Positions 53,992-63,130 of a DNA stretch of 64,000 nt are shown here, piece by piece (positions within the stretch are counted from its first letter, which is position 1; each line of letters starts with the position of its first letter). The DNA lies in NCBI GenBank assembly GCA_039820545.1, contig JBCBPW010000008.1, positions 1 to 64,000 of the forward strand, given 5' to 3'. This DNA is from JALEFZ01 sp039820545. GTDB lineage: Bacteria; Bacteroidota; Bacteroidia; J057. Below the pieces are notes generated by a model. It did no database searches, was not told where the DNA came from, and was given only the letters and a program-made list of their open reading frames with translations. The position numbers and the translations under genes are program-made.

Positions 53992-55011
53992 CTAGTTATT
54001 CATTCCACGGCTATTTCCTTCTTGATAACGGCCCTGGACAAACTGCCCTTCCTGCACTTCTCCTGATGGTTTGGTCAATCTCCCACGACCATGAACCTTC
54101 CCAGAGTTGAATTCTCCTACATAAACTGATCCGTCAAAATAGGTATATCTTCCTTTGCCGTGGCGTTTGTCCATGTTCCATGCCCCTTCGTACTTACTCC
54201 CATCGCTGTAGACATAAGAACCTTGGCCATGTTTCTTCCCATTCAACCACTGTCCTTCGTATACATCTCCGTTGTTGTGGACCAATTTGCCCTGACCGTT
54301 GTATCTGCCGTTGCGGAAAGTACCTGTATAGCTAGAGCCACTGGGTGTAGTCAGCACACCTTCGCCATTCATTTTTCCATTGAGCCATGAACCTTCATAC
54401 ATCACACCTGAGTCAAAAGTCATCTTTCCCTTTCCATTGCGACGGCCATTTCTCCAGTCTCCCTCATAGACATCTCCACGTGAATAAATCATGAGTCCAA
54501 AGCCATTGCGGGTATTGTTCTCATAAGACCCCTTGTACATGTCGCCATTGTCGTAGAAGTATTCGACCTCGCCCTTCATGCGTCCCATGGTCCATGTACC
54601 TGTAAAGGTTGTCCCATTGGCGTATGTCAGGGTACCATCCCCGCTTTGCATGTCATTTTCCCATGCACCTTTGTATACACTCCCATCTGCATACACCAAC
54701 TCACCGTAACCGTCTGCCTTTCCCTTCTTGAAAGCACCTGTATAGACATCGCCGTTGCGATACGTATACACCCCTTCTCCATTCATGGCATCGTTTTTCC
54801 ACTCGCCTTTGTATTCATCGCCATTGGCCATCGTATAAGTACCCACGCCATCGCGCATGGCCATACGCCATTCACCTTTGTAGTAATCTCCGTTGGGATA
54901 GGAATAAGTTCCGAAGCCTGCTTCACAATCCCCTTTGATGCATTGGGCTTGAGCTGGAACGATCGAGAGGAAAAGAAAGAATGCGAGTATTGTCCAGTAT
55001 ATGCTTCTCAT
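53992..55011 (-). CDS. MORN-repeat secreted protein
   Basis: 339 residues with a signal peptide (MRSIYWTILAFFLFLSIVPAQAQ) and about twelve complete 23-residue MORN repeats (pattern Y.G.W..G...G.G...Y..GD), plus partial ones at both ends. MORN repeats bind lipids or form extended scaffolds, and in bacteria the function is unknown. The last residues (NSRGMNN) are not a sorting signal I recognise. A promoter with an overlapping operator-like repeat lies at 55029-55046. Confidence 0.88.
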   Translation of the reverse strand: MRSIYWTILAFFLFLSIVPAQAQCIKGDCEAGFGTYSYPNGDYYKGEWRMAMRDGVGTYTMANGDEYKGEWKNDAMNGEGVYTYRNGDVYTGAFKKGKADGYGELVYADGSVYKGAWENDMQSGDGTLTYANGTTFTGTWTMGRMKGEVEYFYDNGDMYKGSYENNTRNGFGLMIYSRGDVYEGDWRNGRRNGKGKMTFDSGVMYEGSWLNGKMNGEGVLTTPSGSSYTGTFRNGRYNGQGKLVHNNGDVYEGQWLNGKKHGQGSYVYSDGSKYEGAWNMDKRHGKGRYTYFDGSVYVGEFNSGKVHGRGRLTKPSGEVQEGQFVQGRYQEGNSRGMNN

Positions 55012-55028
55012 AAGTAACTGCTAAAAGT

Positions 55029-55046
55029 TGTTACACAAATGTAACA
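55029..55046 (-). promoter_or_regulatory. candidate promoter box within an inverted repeat
   Basis: Perfect 7-base arms TGTTACA/TGTAACA with centre CAAA; the minus strand includes TACATTTG (TAnnTTTG box) at 55043-55036, 25 bases before the MORN start. The upstream TTG spacing (16) is short. The symmetry suggests a repressor site over the promoter. Confidence 0.45.
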
Positions 55047-55431
55047 GCCTTCCTGATTTCAAAGTTTTACGTAGATCCTATTTTCTTACATGCAAAAGGA
55101 CCCTTACGACATTGAAGAAAAATGTCCGAGCAATTAGAAGGTCTAGCGTTCGAACATCGGATTTACTTATACAAAGACCGAACCAAAACGATTTAATTTT
55201 CAAACAATCAAGCCTTTGCATTTTTTTTGTTCTGGAATCCCTAAACTACATTTATTCGTAATAAAATACTTCATTCCGAATAGATCTTAAGTTGTAGGTT
55301 TTCTTTTGTCATAATTTAAGAAGAATCTTTCTCGCTCCACATGCTTGTTGATTCGAATAGTCGGAATAGATCAAATCTTTTTTTGGCATTTTTTGCCCTA
55401 ACCTCCACCGTACTCTTTCGTTAAAGGAAAG
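55047..55431. other. intergenic region
   Basis: AT-rich region between divergent MORN and TetR-like genes. No ORF or clear signal found apart from the promoter candidate at its left end. Confidence 0.35.
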
Positions 55432-56058
55432 ATGGAATTCCTTACCCAACTCAAAGCTGACTACACGGCCTATCTCCTCTCACAAGGACAAAGACCTCCT
55501 TCTGTACAAGCCTTCATGGAGCAGTCAGACAAAAGCGAAGCTGACTTTTATGAAGTTATGGGCTCTTTCGAAGGGCTAGAACAAAGTATCTTCCTGGATT
55601 ACTTCCAGCGCGCACTCGACACACTCAAGCAGTCAAGCGAGTACCAAGGATACGATAGCGGCCAGCGATTTGCTGCGCTCTATTTTACCTGGCTAGAAGT
55701 CCTGGGAGACAATCGCAGCATCGTCAACATTATCCAGAAGCACGACAATGGCTGGCTATGGCCCGAATATCTAGAAGCAGTCAAGACTCCTTTCAATAAC
55801 TTCATCAAAGAACTCCTTCAGGATGGCGTAGATGAAGATGAGATTGCGGATCGCTGGTTCTTCAACAATACCTATCCTACTATTTTGTGGGAGCAAGCCA
55901 AAAATACCATCAACTACTGGCTCAATGACAACAGTCAAGGCTTTGAGCGAACAGATGCCATGGTTGAAAAGCAGGTTCGATTTGTCTTTGACTTGATCAG
56001 CCCTAACCTCATTGATTCTGGATGGGATCTCATTCGCTATGTGGTCCAAGGCAAGTAG
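55432..56058 (+). CDS. TetR-like regulator-type protein paired with ABC1 kinase
   Basis: 208 residues, all-helical. The N-terminal part has a weak TetR-like helix-turn-helix (PPSVQAFMEQSDKSEADFYEVMGSFEGLEQ), and the rest resembles the TetR C-terminal domain found next to ABC1 kinases in Bacteroidota. Aromatic residues (LWPEYLEAV, YPTILWEQA) suggest a hydrophobic ligand pocket. It is followed 179 bases later by the ABC1 kinase on the same strand, so control of quinone- or lipid-related functions is an inference. Confidence 0.65.
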   Translation: MEFLTQLKADYTAYLLSQGQRPPSVQAFMEQSDKSEADFYEVMGSFEGLEQSIFLDYFQRALDTLKQSSEYQGYDSGQRFAALYFTWLEVLGDNRSIVNIIQKHDNGWLWPEYLEAVKTPFNNFIKELLQDGVDEDEIADRWFFNNTYPTILWEQAKNTINYWLNDNSQGFERTDAMVEKQVRFVFDLISPNLIDSGWDLIRYVVQGK

Positions 56059-56237
56059 ATGATCTTTTTGTTTCTACTCTATGATCTAGGTCACATGATT
56101 TCGATGAAAAACTTTCGAGTAAAATGTATAAACAAATTCTCAGGAGTGGGTTTTATCATATGAGGAAGGTTAAAATACTTTTCGGCCTCATGCGTCTCAC
56201 ATATTGAGCACGAAATTATCTCATAGAATAAAGTTTC

Positions 56238-57551
56238 ATGGCAGGCGGACAAGACCGTATTCCCACATCCAAAATACAGCGTACAGGCAAGTTTGTACGC
56301 ACAGGTTTCAAAGTAGGCCGAAATTACCTCAACCATTACTCCAAAAAGCTGATCAAACCTGATCTGGATCGAGAGCAATTGGATGAGCGTAATGCGAAGG
56401 ACATCTATGACACCTTGAGCCAACTCAAAGGAAGTGCGCTCAAGGTAGCACAAATGCTCAGCATGGATCGTGGGGTCCTTCCAGCAGCTTTCTCCAATCA
56501 GTTTTCACAAGCCCAGCATAAGGCACCTCCTCTTTCGGGTCCGCTGATCGTCAAGACATTTCGCAAGTACTTCGGCAAATCGCCCAGCGAAATCTACGAT
56601 TCATTTGAGATGGAAGCTGCACATGCCGCCTCTATCGGACAAGTGCACCGTGCGACGAAGGACGGAGAAAGACTCGCCATCAAAATCCAATATCCAGGCG
56701 TCAAGGATTCGGTCATCTCAGATTTGAATCTGGTTCGACCCGTAGCGAGGCGCATGTTTGGCTGGCAGGATCGAGACCTAGATGTGTACTTCGAAGAAGT
56801 GAAAGCGCGTCTGGTAGAAGAGACAGACTATCAATTGGAACTCACGCGCTCACAAGAAATATCTGCGCAGTGTACACATATTCCCAATCTCATTTTCACT
56901 GAGTACTTCCCTGAATTTTCTGCGGATCGCATCATCACGATGAAGTGGTTGGATGGGATTCATATGGATGAATTTCTGGCTCAAAATCCTACTCAGGAGA
57001 TTCGTAATCAGATCGGACAGGCACTCTGGGATTTTTACAATTATCAGGTGCATGAACTCAAGATCATGCATGCAGATGCCCATCCAGGCAACTTCCTTTT
57101 CCGTCCTGAAGGACAAGTGGCGGTACTTGATTTTGGTTGTGTGAAGGTGATTCCCGAACGATTTTACGAAAACTATTTCGCGCTCCTTAATCCTGAAGTC
57201 ATGAATGATGAGGAGAAATTTAAGGAAAGCCTCATCTCAGCTCAGCTCATCTACCCTGATGACTCGCCAGAAGAGTTGGAGATGTACATGAGCATCGCGC
57301 GAGAAGCCCTGGAAATCGTTCTGGAACCTTTCCATCAGGAGACTTTTGACTTTGGGAATGAAGGCTACTTCGATCGGATCTACGCCTACGGCGAGAAAAT
57401 GGGCCGCAACCCTGCGCTACGCAATTCACGGGTCCCGCGTGGCGACGCAGATGGAATCTACATGAATCGTACCTACTTCGGACTTTTTTCCATCCTCAAC
57501 ACCCTCAAGGCAAATATTTATACACAGCGGTATATGCCTTCATTTTCATGA
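56238..57551 (+). CDS. ABC1/AarF/UbiB-family kinase-like protein
   Basis: 437 residues. The kinase-like core has KGSALKVAQMLSMDRGVLP (KxGQ-type N-terminal motif, here KVAQ), EAAHAASIGQVHRATKDG (Ala-rich nucleotide loop), KIQYPGVKDSV with the Lys, and HADAHPGNFLFRPEG plus LDFGCVK for catalysis. ABC1 proteins support quinone synthesis or lipid handling with atypical kinase or ATPase activity. The stop overlaps the convergent decarboxylase by 6 bases. Confidence 0.9.
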   Translation: MAGGQDRIPTSKIQRTGKFVRTGFKVGRNYLNHYSKKLIKPDLDREQLDERNAKDIYDTLSQLKGSALKVAQMLSMDRGVLPAAFSNQFSQAQHKAPPLSGPLIVKTFRKYFGKSPSEIYDSFEMEAAHAASIGQVHRATKDGERLAIKIQYPGVKDSVISDLNLVRPVARRMFGWQDRDLDVYFEEVKARLVEETDYQLELTRSQEISAQCTHIPNLIFTEYFPEFSADRIITMKWLDGIHMDEFLAQNPTQEIRNQIGQALWDFYNYQVHELKIMHADAHPGNFLFRPEGQVAVLDFGCVKVIPERFYENYFALLNPEVMNDEEKFKESLISAQLIYPDDSPEELEMYMSIAREALEIVLEPFHQETFDFGNEGYFDRIYAYGEKMGRNPALRNSRVPRGDADGIYMNRTYFGLFSILNTLKANIYTQRYMPSFS

Positions 57552-58973
57552 TAGGCTGCAAGTCCTTGCTGTATCTCGGATCTTCTCCCAAGCCTCTTGC
57601 GCAAAAGCTCGTGTGAGGTAAGTATTTCCCAGTACCATCCGCAAAGCATATATTCCCTCCAACTTGGTATGGGTAATGTAGACCGTACCCTCTTGATTGA
57701 CTTGGTGTAAGATCTTTTCATTGAGGAGGTTCAGAGATTCAAGATGGTGTACATGCGCAGGTTTATATCGGAAGCATATAAGGTTCAAATTGACAGGAGC
57801 CAATAACTCAAAATCAGTTTCTTCTTCGATCTGAGCAGCAATTTCCTTCGTCCACTGGATATGATTTCGCAGCGTCTGTTGGATGCCCACTACTCCGTAC
57901 ATGCGCATGACAAACCACAGCTTCAATGCTCTGAAACGCCTACCGAGTGGCACCCCCCAATCCCGATAGTTGTGGACGACTTGGTCAGTCTGGGTCTTTA
58001 AGTACTCGGGATTGCTGGCAAATGTCCGTACAAGGGCATCCTGATCCTTCACGTAATAGGCCGAGCAATCAAAGTGGGTAAACATCCACTTGTGCGGATT
58101 GAATACAAAGCTGTCGGCCTTTTCGATTCCTTCCATCCAATGATGAAATTCAGGTAGTAACAAAGCTGTCCCCGCATAGGCGGCATCCACGTGCAAGAAG
58201 ATCTGATAGTCCTCGCAGATTTGGGCAATCGGCAGCAAGGGATCTACTGCGGTAGAACTCGTCGTCCCCAGCGCATGGACCACACAAAGCGGCTGGAAGC
58301 CTGCTGCCAGATCAGAATCAATCGCCTTTTTCAGCGCATCGGGCTTCATGGCAAAATCTTCGTCTACGGCGATCTTGACATAATTTCCACGACCTATACC
58401 TGCAATTTTGATGGCTTTCTCTATGGAGGAATGCGTCTGCGTCGAAGAATAGACTCTGTACTGTGGCACTTCTCTAAATCCTCGCTCATTGATCTGCCAC
58501 TTGCTATACATCTCACGCGCAGTCAAAATCGCACAAAGCGTCGCATCTGAAGCGGTAGATTGAATCACACCAGCCCACGTTTCAGGAATTTGGATCAGGC
58601 TCCCTATCCAGTTCATCATCTGCTCTTCCAGCTCTGCCGCAGCAGGCGAGGTCTCCCAACTCATGCACTGTGCGCCGAGAGTAGCTGTCAGCATCTCAGC
58701 CAAGAGGGAAGCAGGACTTCCATTGGCGGGAAAGTATGCCATGAAGCCTGGACGCTGCCAATGGGTCATCCCAGGGAGGATGATGCGCTCAAAGTCTGCC
58801 ATCAAACCCTCAAAAGAATCTGGACTATTTGGAGGTTGAGAGGGAAGCTGTGCCTTAATCTCTCCTGGTCCTACCTGTGATTTCACAGGATAAGTATGTG
58901 TCTGAGAGAGATAATCTGCCATCCAATCTACCAATTGGTGGGCTTGTATCCGAAACGTATCTATATCTGTCAA
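57546..58973 (-). CDS. PLP-dependent decarboxylase (aromatic amino acid type)
   Basis: 475 residues, group II decarboxylase. PLP lysine in FNPHKWMFTHFDCS, the standard aromatic-amino-acid form, and HVDAAYAGTALLLPEFH. TSPAAAELEEQMMNW and IQSTASDATLCAILTARE are typical of the AADC/tyrosine-type family. Substrate is likely Phe, Tyr, Trp or a relative, giving a monoamine; exact specificity cannot be read. It is convergent with, and overlaps by 6 bases, the ABC1 kinase. It shares only the fold family with the 50085 decarboxylase, which has the DFHK form. Confidence 0.9.
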   Translation of the reverse strand: MTDIDTFRIQAHQLVDWMADYLSQTHTYPVKSQVGPGEIKAQLPSQPPNSPDSFEGLMADFERIILPGMTHWQRPGFMAYFPANGSPASLLAEMLTATLGAQCMSWETSPAAAELEEQMMNWIGSLIQIPETWAGVIQSTASDATLCAILTAREMYSKWQINERGFREVPQYRVYSSTQTHSSIEKAIKIAGIGRGNYVKIAVDEDFAMKPDALKKAIDSDLAAGFQPLCVVHALGTTSSTAVDPLLPIAQICEDYQIFLHVDAAYAGTALLLPEFHHWMEGIEKADSFVFNPHKWMFTHFDCSAYYVKDQDALVRTFASNPEYLKTQTDQVVHNYRDWGVPLGRRFRALKLWFVMRMYGVVGIQQTLRNHIQWTKEIAAQIEEETDFELLAPVNLNLICFRYKPAHVHHLESLNLLNEKILHQVNQEGTVYITHTKLEGIYALRMVLGNTYLTRAFAQEAWEKIRDTARTCSLS

Positions 58974-59373
58974 AATATTTATTTGAAATGGGAATGGAAG
59001 AAAAAATTAGGGATTTCTTTTGACAAAAGAAGGTGAATATCACCCTTTCTCTTCCAAGGAAATGAACATCCGTGTAGAAGTGATTTTCTGAGGTGTCGCA
59101 CATGCTCCCTCTCCCTTGGACATTTTCCTATCTTTAGACACTAAACTTTATGACTGATCACTTGACAAAGATTCAGTGGAAGGAAACCTTGCACAAGATT
59201 TTCGAGAATCTTTTGAATCGGTGGGTGATGTAGACATTTTAGCATAGATTCTCCAGTTGTGGGGAGAATCATTTGCTTCGGTTGATTTTGCATAAACACA
59301 CATCATTTCAGGAGGTTATAGAAAACGGAGAATCTAAGTCCTGAGAATGCTCAGAAACACAATAAACAAACCA
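58974..59373. other. intergenic region with hairpins
   Basis: Between divergent decarboxylase and lipoprotein genes. It contains the inverted repeat at 59247-59270 and a short AAGATT/AATCTT hairpin around 59194-59211. No ORF. Confidence 0.4.
59247..59270. repeat. 8-bp inverted repeat upstream of lipoprotein
   Basis: Arms GATTCTCC/GGAGAATC around eight bases, about 100 bases before the lipoprotein start. Could be an operator or a leader hairpin. No T tail. Confidence 0.35.
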
Positions 59374-59952
59374 ATGAATAGACTACAATTAATAGGAATC
59401 GCTGTCCTGTTGATCCTTGGATTAGCGGCTTGTAACAGAGAAAATGTGGGAAGTGCACCCGAAGTGGTTGCGCCAGATGTGAGCATCAATTACGACGGAA
59501 ACAACCTCACGGCGCCACAACTTCCCGCTGGAACCTACGAGGGAGGCATTCGTATCGAATCTGATCTTGTCAATACCTATAATGGTTTCACACTAAAGGA
59601 GATTCACTTCTATATTGCCACCCTTCCTTCTACTTGCGCTATTAAGATCTATCAAGGCAGTAACCAAGACGCACCTGACGCCCTGATCTATTCAGAAATT
59701 GTCACAAATGATCTTTCGGCTGACTCATGGAATGTTCATACCCTGCAACGCTCCGTTATCTTGACGGATCAGGACATTTGGGTAGCAGTACAATTTTCTC
59801 ATACGGAAGACCAGCGCACGCTCGGTTGCGACCCAGGACCTGCTGTCACCAATGGTGACTGGGTCAGGGATGCTTCAGGCTGGCAGACGCTCAGACAGTT
59901 GGCCAATACGATCAACATCAACTGGAATGTACGTGCCATCGTCACTCCTTGA
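59374..59952 (+). CDS. small lipoprotein of unknown function
   Basis: 192 residues from ATG 59374. Lipobox GLAAC (Cys near 20) after a hydrophobic signal. The mature part is beta-rich (LKEIHFYIATLPSTCAIKIYQG, IWVAVQFSHTED) and could be a carbohydrate-binding-like or adhesive sandwich, but I recognise no family. Two Cys (STCAIK and LGCDPG) may form a disulfide. A terminator at 60131-60157 follows. Confidence 0.7.
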   Translation: MNRLQLIGIAVLLILGLAACNRENVGSAPEVVAPDVSINYDGNNLTAPQLPAGTYEGGIRIESDLVNTYNGFTLKEIHFYIATLPSTCAIKIYQGSNQDAPDALIYSEIVTNDLSADSWNVHTLQRSVILTDQDIWVAVQFSHTEDQRTLGCDPGPAVTNGDWVRDASGWQTLRQLANTININWNVRAIVTP

Positions 59953-60130
59953 TATTTGAGGACAAAGTAGAGCTTCGAGCACAGGTCTGCACTTCATACG
60001 CTAAATTTTGCCGTCTCTTATTTCCGTATCACGCCTTATCTTTCCCATACCCTTGAGCGAAAATATCCAACAAATATCTTACGCTTACATAAGGGGAATT
60101 GTACAGGTAAGTTGTAATTTAGAAAAGACC

Positions 60131-60157
60131 AAGCGAGGAACATTCCTCGCTTTTTAC
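60131..60157 (+). terminator. rho-independent terminator
   Basis: Perfect stem AAGCGAGGAA/TTCCTCGCTT followed by TTTACTTTTTT, 180 bases after the lipoprotein stop and 90 before the TonB receptor. It could also act as an attenuator of the receptor gene. Confidence 0.7.
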
Positions 60158-60242
60158 TTTTTTAGTCAAAAGGGCGTTGTAAATTAGGTACAAACCACCG
60201 TCCATCTCTATCTGAAATCCTCTGGAACTTAATGTTCGATAG

Positions 60243-62501
60243 ATGAAACAATTTTATTATCTGTTTTTCCTTCTATTCATTTCTCCTTTTTGGTTACAGG
60301 CGCAGGTCGAGGTACAAGGATCTGTCTACGACCGTACGACTGGTTTGCCTTTGAGGGGAGTTCAGATACAGATTCTGGAATCATTCCAGGAGACCCAAAC
60401 GAATAAGAATGGAGAATTTACTTTTCCAGGTATGACTCCTGGGGTGTACTACCTTTTATTTCAAGCTCCTGGCTACCTTCCTGTTACAAAAGATATAGAG
60501 TTGAGTGAGAAACGAAATATCTTCTCCATCGGGGTTGCTCTCTCGCCTCAACAATCCGAGACCCGTGCCTACCGTGTGATCAGTCCTCAGCGAACGTCTA
60601 GAGCACCTGAAGATCTGCCACACCCTGTCCGTACCATACAGTCTGACTACCTTCGCGCCAAGCAGCAACCCAATCTCGCTGGTACCATCAGTCGTATACC
60701 TGGAGCATGGCAGCAAATACCTTTTCAAGGAGGCAATCAGGTGCAACTGAGAGGTCTCACAGGTAGTCGTCTCCCTGTATACCTCAACGGTGTAAGACTT
60801 ACTCATGCAGGCTGGACCCCCGAAGGAAATCCTGCTTTCTGGTGGAGTATTGCTCCATCGGAGATCTCCCAAATTGAACTCCTCAAAGGGTCAGGTTCTA
60901 CCCAATATGGAAGTGACGCACAAGCCGGATTGATACATCTCCAGACGCAATCCCCCTCCTATCAGTCTGATCGCTGGAAAGTCAGGGGAGCATTGAGTAC
61001 GCAGATAAGTTCGCGAAGATTTTTCAATGAGACAGGTGCGCAGCTTTCGCTCTCTGGTCCCTCTGTGGGTGTGCAAGGCAGCTTCTATTTTGGTGGTCTG
61101 AGAGATCGGCCCTTGGGAGAAGGACAAGGTTCCCTAGCAGACATCGGTCTGAATACGACCAGAGGACACCTTGCATTCAAGGCCAGAATCACACCTAAAC
61201 TGGAATTGGAATTGTTTAACCAGTCCAGCTCCTTGGTAAACGGAAGCCTTGAAACACAAATCGAGTCACCTGATCCAATCTATGGTGGTCAGCTAGATGC
61301 CAGTTCACGTAGCCTCACTTATCTCAAGCTAAGGGGACGCACGAATTCTCGATGGTTCAAACAAGTCATTTTCCAGCTCAGCGATCAGCAGCAAAGTCAG
61401 GACCGTACGTTCCGATGGCAAAATATCGATCTCGATCGGACCGCATCGGAGCAAGTCCGTACACTGGGAAGTAGCCTAGAAATTCAAAGTAGTCCCATTC
61501 GTTATTGGCAATTTGTCAGTGGAGTAGATTTCTATGCAGACCAGTTTCAAAGTCAAGCAAACTACAAGGGAGCAGCGAGTATCATGAGTGAAGATAGGGG
61601 GACCTATGCGCCCAATGCCATGGCAAATCACGTCTCACTTTTTAGTTTGCATACACTGGACTTACTCAAACTCAGGCTTAGTTTCGGAGGACGTGCACAG
61701 GCCTACAATCAGGTATATGACAACCGACAGGAGCAGGTTTGGGTGCTCATAGGCAATATTTCAGGGATGTATCCCATCAGCGACGACTACCAATTGTACT
61801 TTTCAACAAATACGGGTTATCGCAACCCCAATATTTTTGATGTCAGCAGTTTGGCTCCCCTACCTTGGGGATTTGCCGCTCCTAGTGACTCCCTTTCGGG
61901 TGAACGTTCCTTCACCTCTGAACTAGGGCTACGCGCACAATCGGGTATCCTACGCGGGAGTTTGGCCTTGTATAGATCTCAAATAGACGATTATGTAGAC
62001 TGGATCAAAGGTCAATATCAGGGAGAGGATACTTATCAAGGGCTTCCTGTCTATCAACAAACCAATCGTGGACAAGCCTATGTACAAGGAGTAGAAGCTG
62101 AACTAGAGCTCTCGCTGAGTCATTTTCTTGCGCTGTATGGGGGAATGAGTTATGCCTACGGCGCCAACCTTACCAGAAGTCAACCACTGAGTAATGTGGC
62201 CCCCTTCAATGGGCGTCTAGGCGTCAGATACCGAAACAGAAGAGGAATTTGGTCCTTGTTGGAGTGGCGACACGCAGCGCGACAAGACAGACTATCTCCT
62301 GTAGATATCTGGAATCCTTTAACGCCGAATGAGGGTACACCCAACTGGAATGTTGTTGACCTACATCTTGGGTGGGACCTGCGTTGGGGATATGCCATGC
62401 TGGGTATCAGTAACCTATTGAATGAACCTTATTTCTTTCATGGCTCGGGCGTGGGAGGTACAGGTAGAGTGATCATTGGTTCGCTAAAACTGGGTTTTTA
62501 A
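60243..62501 (+). CDS. TonB-dependent receptor
   Basis: 752 residues with signal peptide (MKQFYYLFFLLFISPFWLQAQ). Residues 22-105 are a carboxypeptidase-regulatory-like domain (GSVYDRTTGLPLRGVQIQI), followed by a plug (about 125-245: ISRIPGAWQQIPFQGGNQVQLRGL, VYLNGVRLTHAG, IELLKGSGSTQYGSDAQAG) and a 22-strand-type barrel ending in VIIGSLKLGF. No SusD partner is adjacent, so it is more like a metal/cofactor receptor than a SusC glycan porin. Substrate unknown. Confidence 0.9.
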   Translation: MKQFYYLFFLLFISPFWLQAQVEVQGSVYDRTTGLPLRGVQIQILESFQETQTNKNGEFTFPGMTPGVYYLLFQAPGYLPVTKDIELSEKRNIFSIGVALSPQQSETRAYRVISPQRTSRAPEDLPHPVRTIQSDYLRAKQQPNLAGTISRIPGAWQQIPFQGGNQVQLRGLTGSRLPVYLNGVRLTHAGWTPEGNPAFWWSIAPSEISQIELLKGSGSTQYGSDAQAGLIHLQTQSPSYQSDRWKVRGALSTQISSRRFFNETGAQLSLSGPSVGVQGSFYFGGLRDRPLGEGQGSLADIGLNTTRGHLAFKARITPKLELELFNQSSSLVNGSLETQIESPDPIYGGQLDASSRSLTYLKLRGRTNSRWFKQVIFQLSDQQQSQDRTFRWQNIDLDRTASEQVRTLGSSLEIQSSPIRYWQFVSGVDFYADQFQSQANYKGAASIMSEDRGTYAPNAMANHVSLFSLHTLDLLKLRLSFGGRAQAYNQVYDNRQEQVWVLIGNISGMYPISDDYQLYFSTNTGYRNPNIFDVSSLAPLPWGFAAPSDSLSGERSFTSELGLRAQSGILRGSLALYRSQIDDYVDWIKGQYQGEDTYQGLPVYQQTNRGQAYVQGVEAELELSLSHFLALYGGMSYAYGANLTRSQPLSNVAPFNGRLGVRYRNRRGIWSLLEWRHAARQDRLSPVDIWNPLTPNEGTPNWNVVDLHLGWDLRWGYAMLGISNLLNEPYFFHGSGVGGTGRVIIGSLKLGF

Positions 62502-62904
62502 GTAGGTGGGCGGAAGAAAACGAGGTATAATTGAAGCAAAAAATCTTCAATATTAATACTTTCAGTTTCATCTTTTGAGCTTAACGAAATGTCTTTCGGG
62601 ATGTCCTCTGACTTCTATTAGTATATTTATCACGAGCCTTATCAGAAACCCAATCGATGACAGAATACGTACTTAGAAGCCATTTTGAGAATTACTTACA
62701 TTTTCCTTAAGAATCTTACATAGCTATTTTGTGATATTCATACATTTTTCATCCATTTTACCTAAAAAATAAAGTATTAGATCTATTGTATGAATAGAAA
62801 TAATTGCATTCAAATGAATATCCTACATAGGAGATCTTTACATGCGTCGAAAAGGTGATATCGTGGAATGAAAATTGTTTTTTTTGACCTGAAGATGCAT
62901 GACA

Positions 62905-62970
62905 AGTCTCACAGCCGCTAGCACATTGGGTTTGGGGTATTAGCTAGATCATATCAGGCTGTGAGCTTTT
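62905..62970 (+). ncRNA. candidate structured RNA ending in a terminator-like tail
   Basis: Outer perfect 9-base helix CTCACAGCC/GGCTGTGAG closes about 40 bases; an inner 5-base helix CTAGC/GCTAG leaves a 20-base G/T-rich loop. The outer stem is followed by CTTTTCTTTT, as in a terminator. No ORF ends nearby except the TonB receptor 400 bases upstream, so a small RNA or leader element is possible. No known riboswitch or RNA class is recognised. Confidence 0.4.
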
Positions 62971-63101
62971 CTTTTCCACCATTTCTCCACAAGCCCTACG
63001 TATTTCTTTCTGAAAAGGTAATTTTCTCTATATTTAATTTAAGCAGGACAGGATCATCTACGGATTGATTCACCTAATACTCAGGTTCTTCAAAAGCTGC
63101 T

Positions 63102-63109
63102 TATATTTG
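63102..63109 (+). promoter_or_regulatory. -7 box of the TPR gene
   Basis: TATATTTG fits TAnnTTTG and lies 21 bases before the ATG at 63131. No good TTG was found at the usual spacing. Confidence 0.4.
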
Positions 63110-63130
63110 TAAAGGAATACATCTAAGAAA

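Larger units (their letters stand above)
62502..63130. other. intergenic region with structured element
   Basis: 629 bases with no ORF. It holds the hairpin element at 62905-62970 and a promoter box at 63102-63109 for the last gene. The part 62502-62880 is AT-rich without visible signals. Confidence 0.45.

Noticed and set aside
54000..54950. Tandem 69-base periodicity, possible repeat array or CRISPR
   Set aside because: Explained by 23-residue MORN units in one coding frame; no identical repeats or unique spacers.
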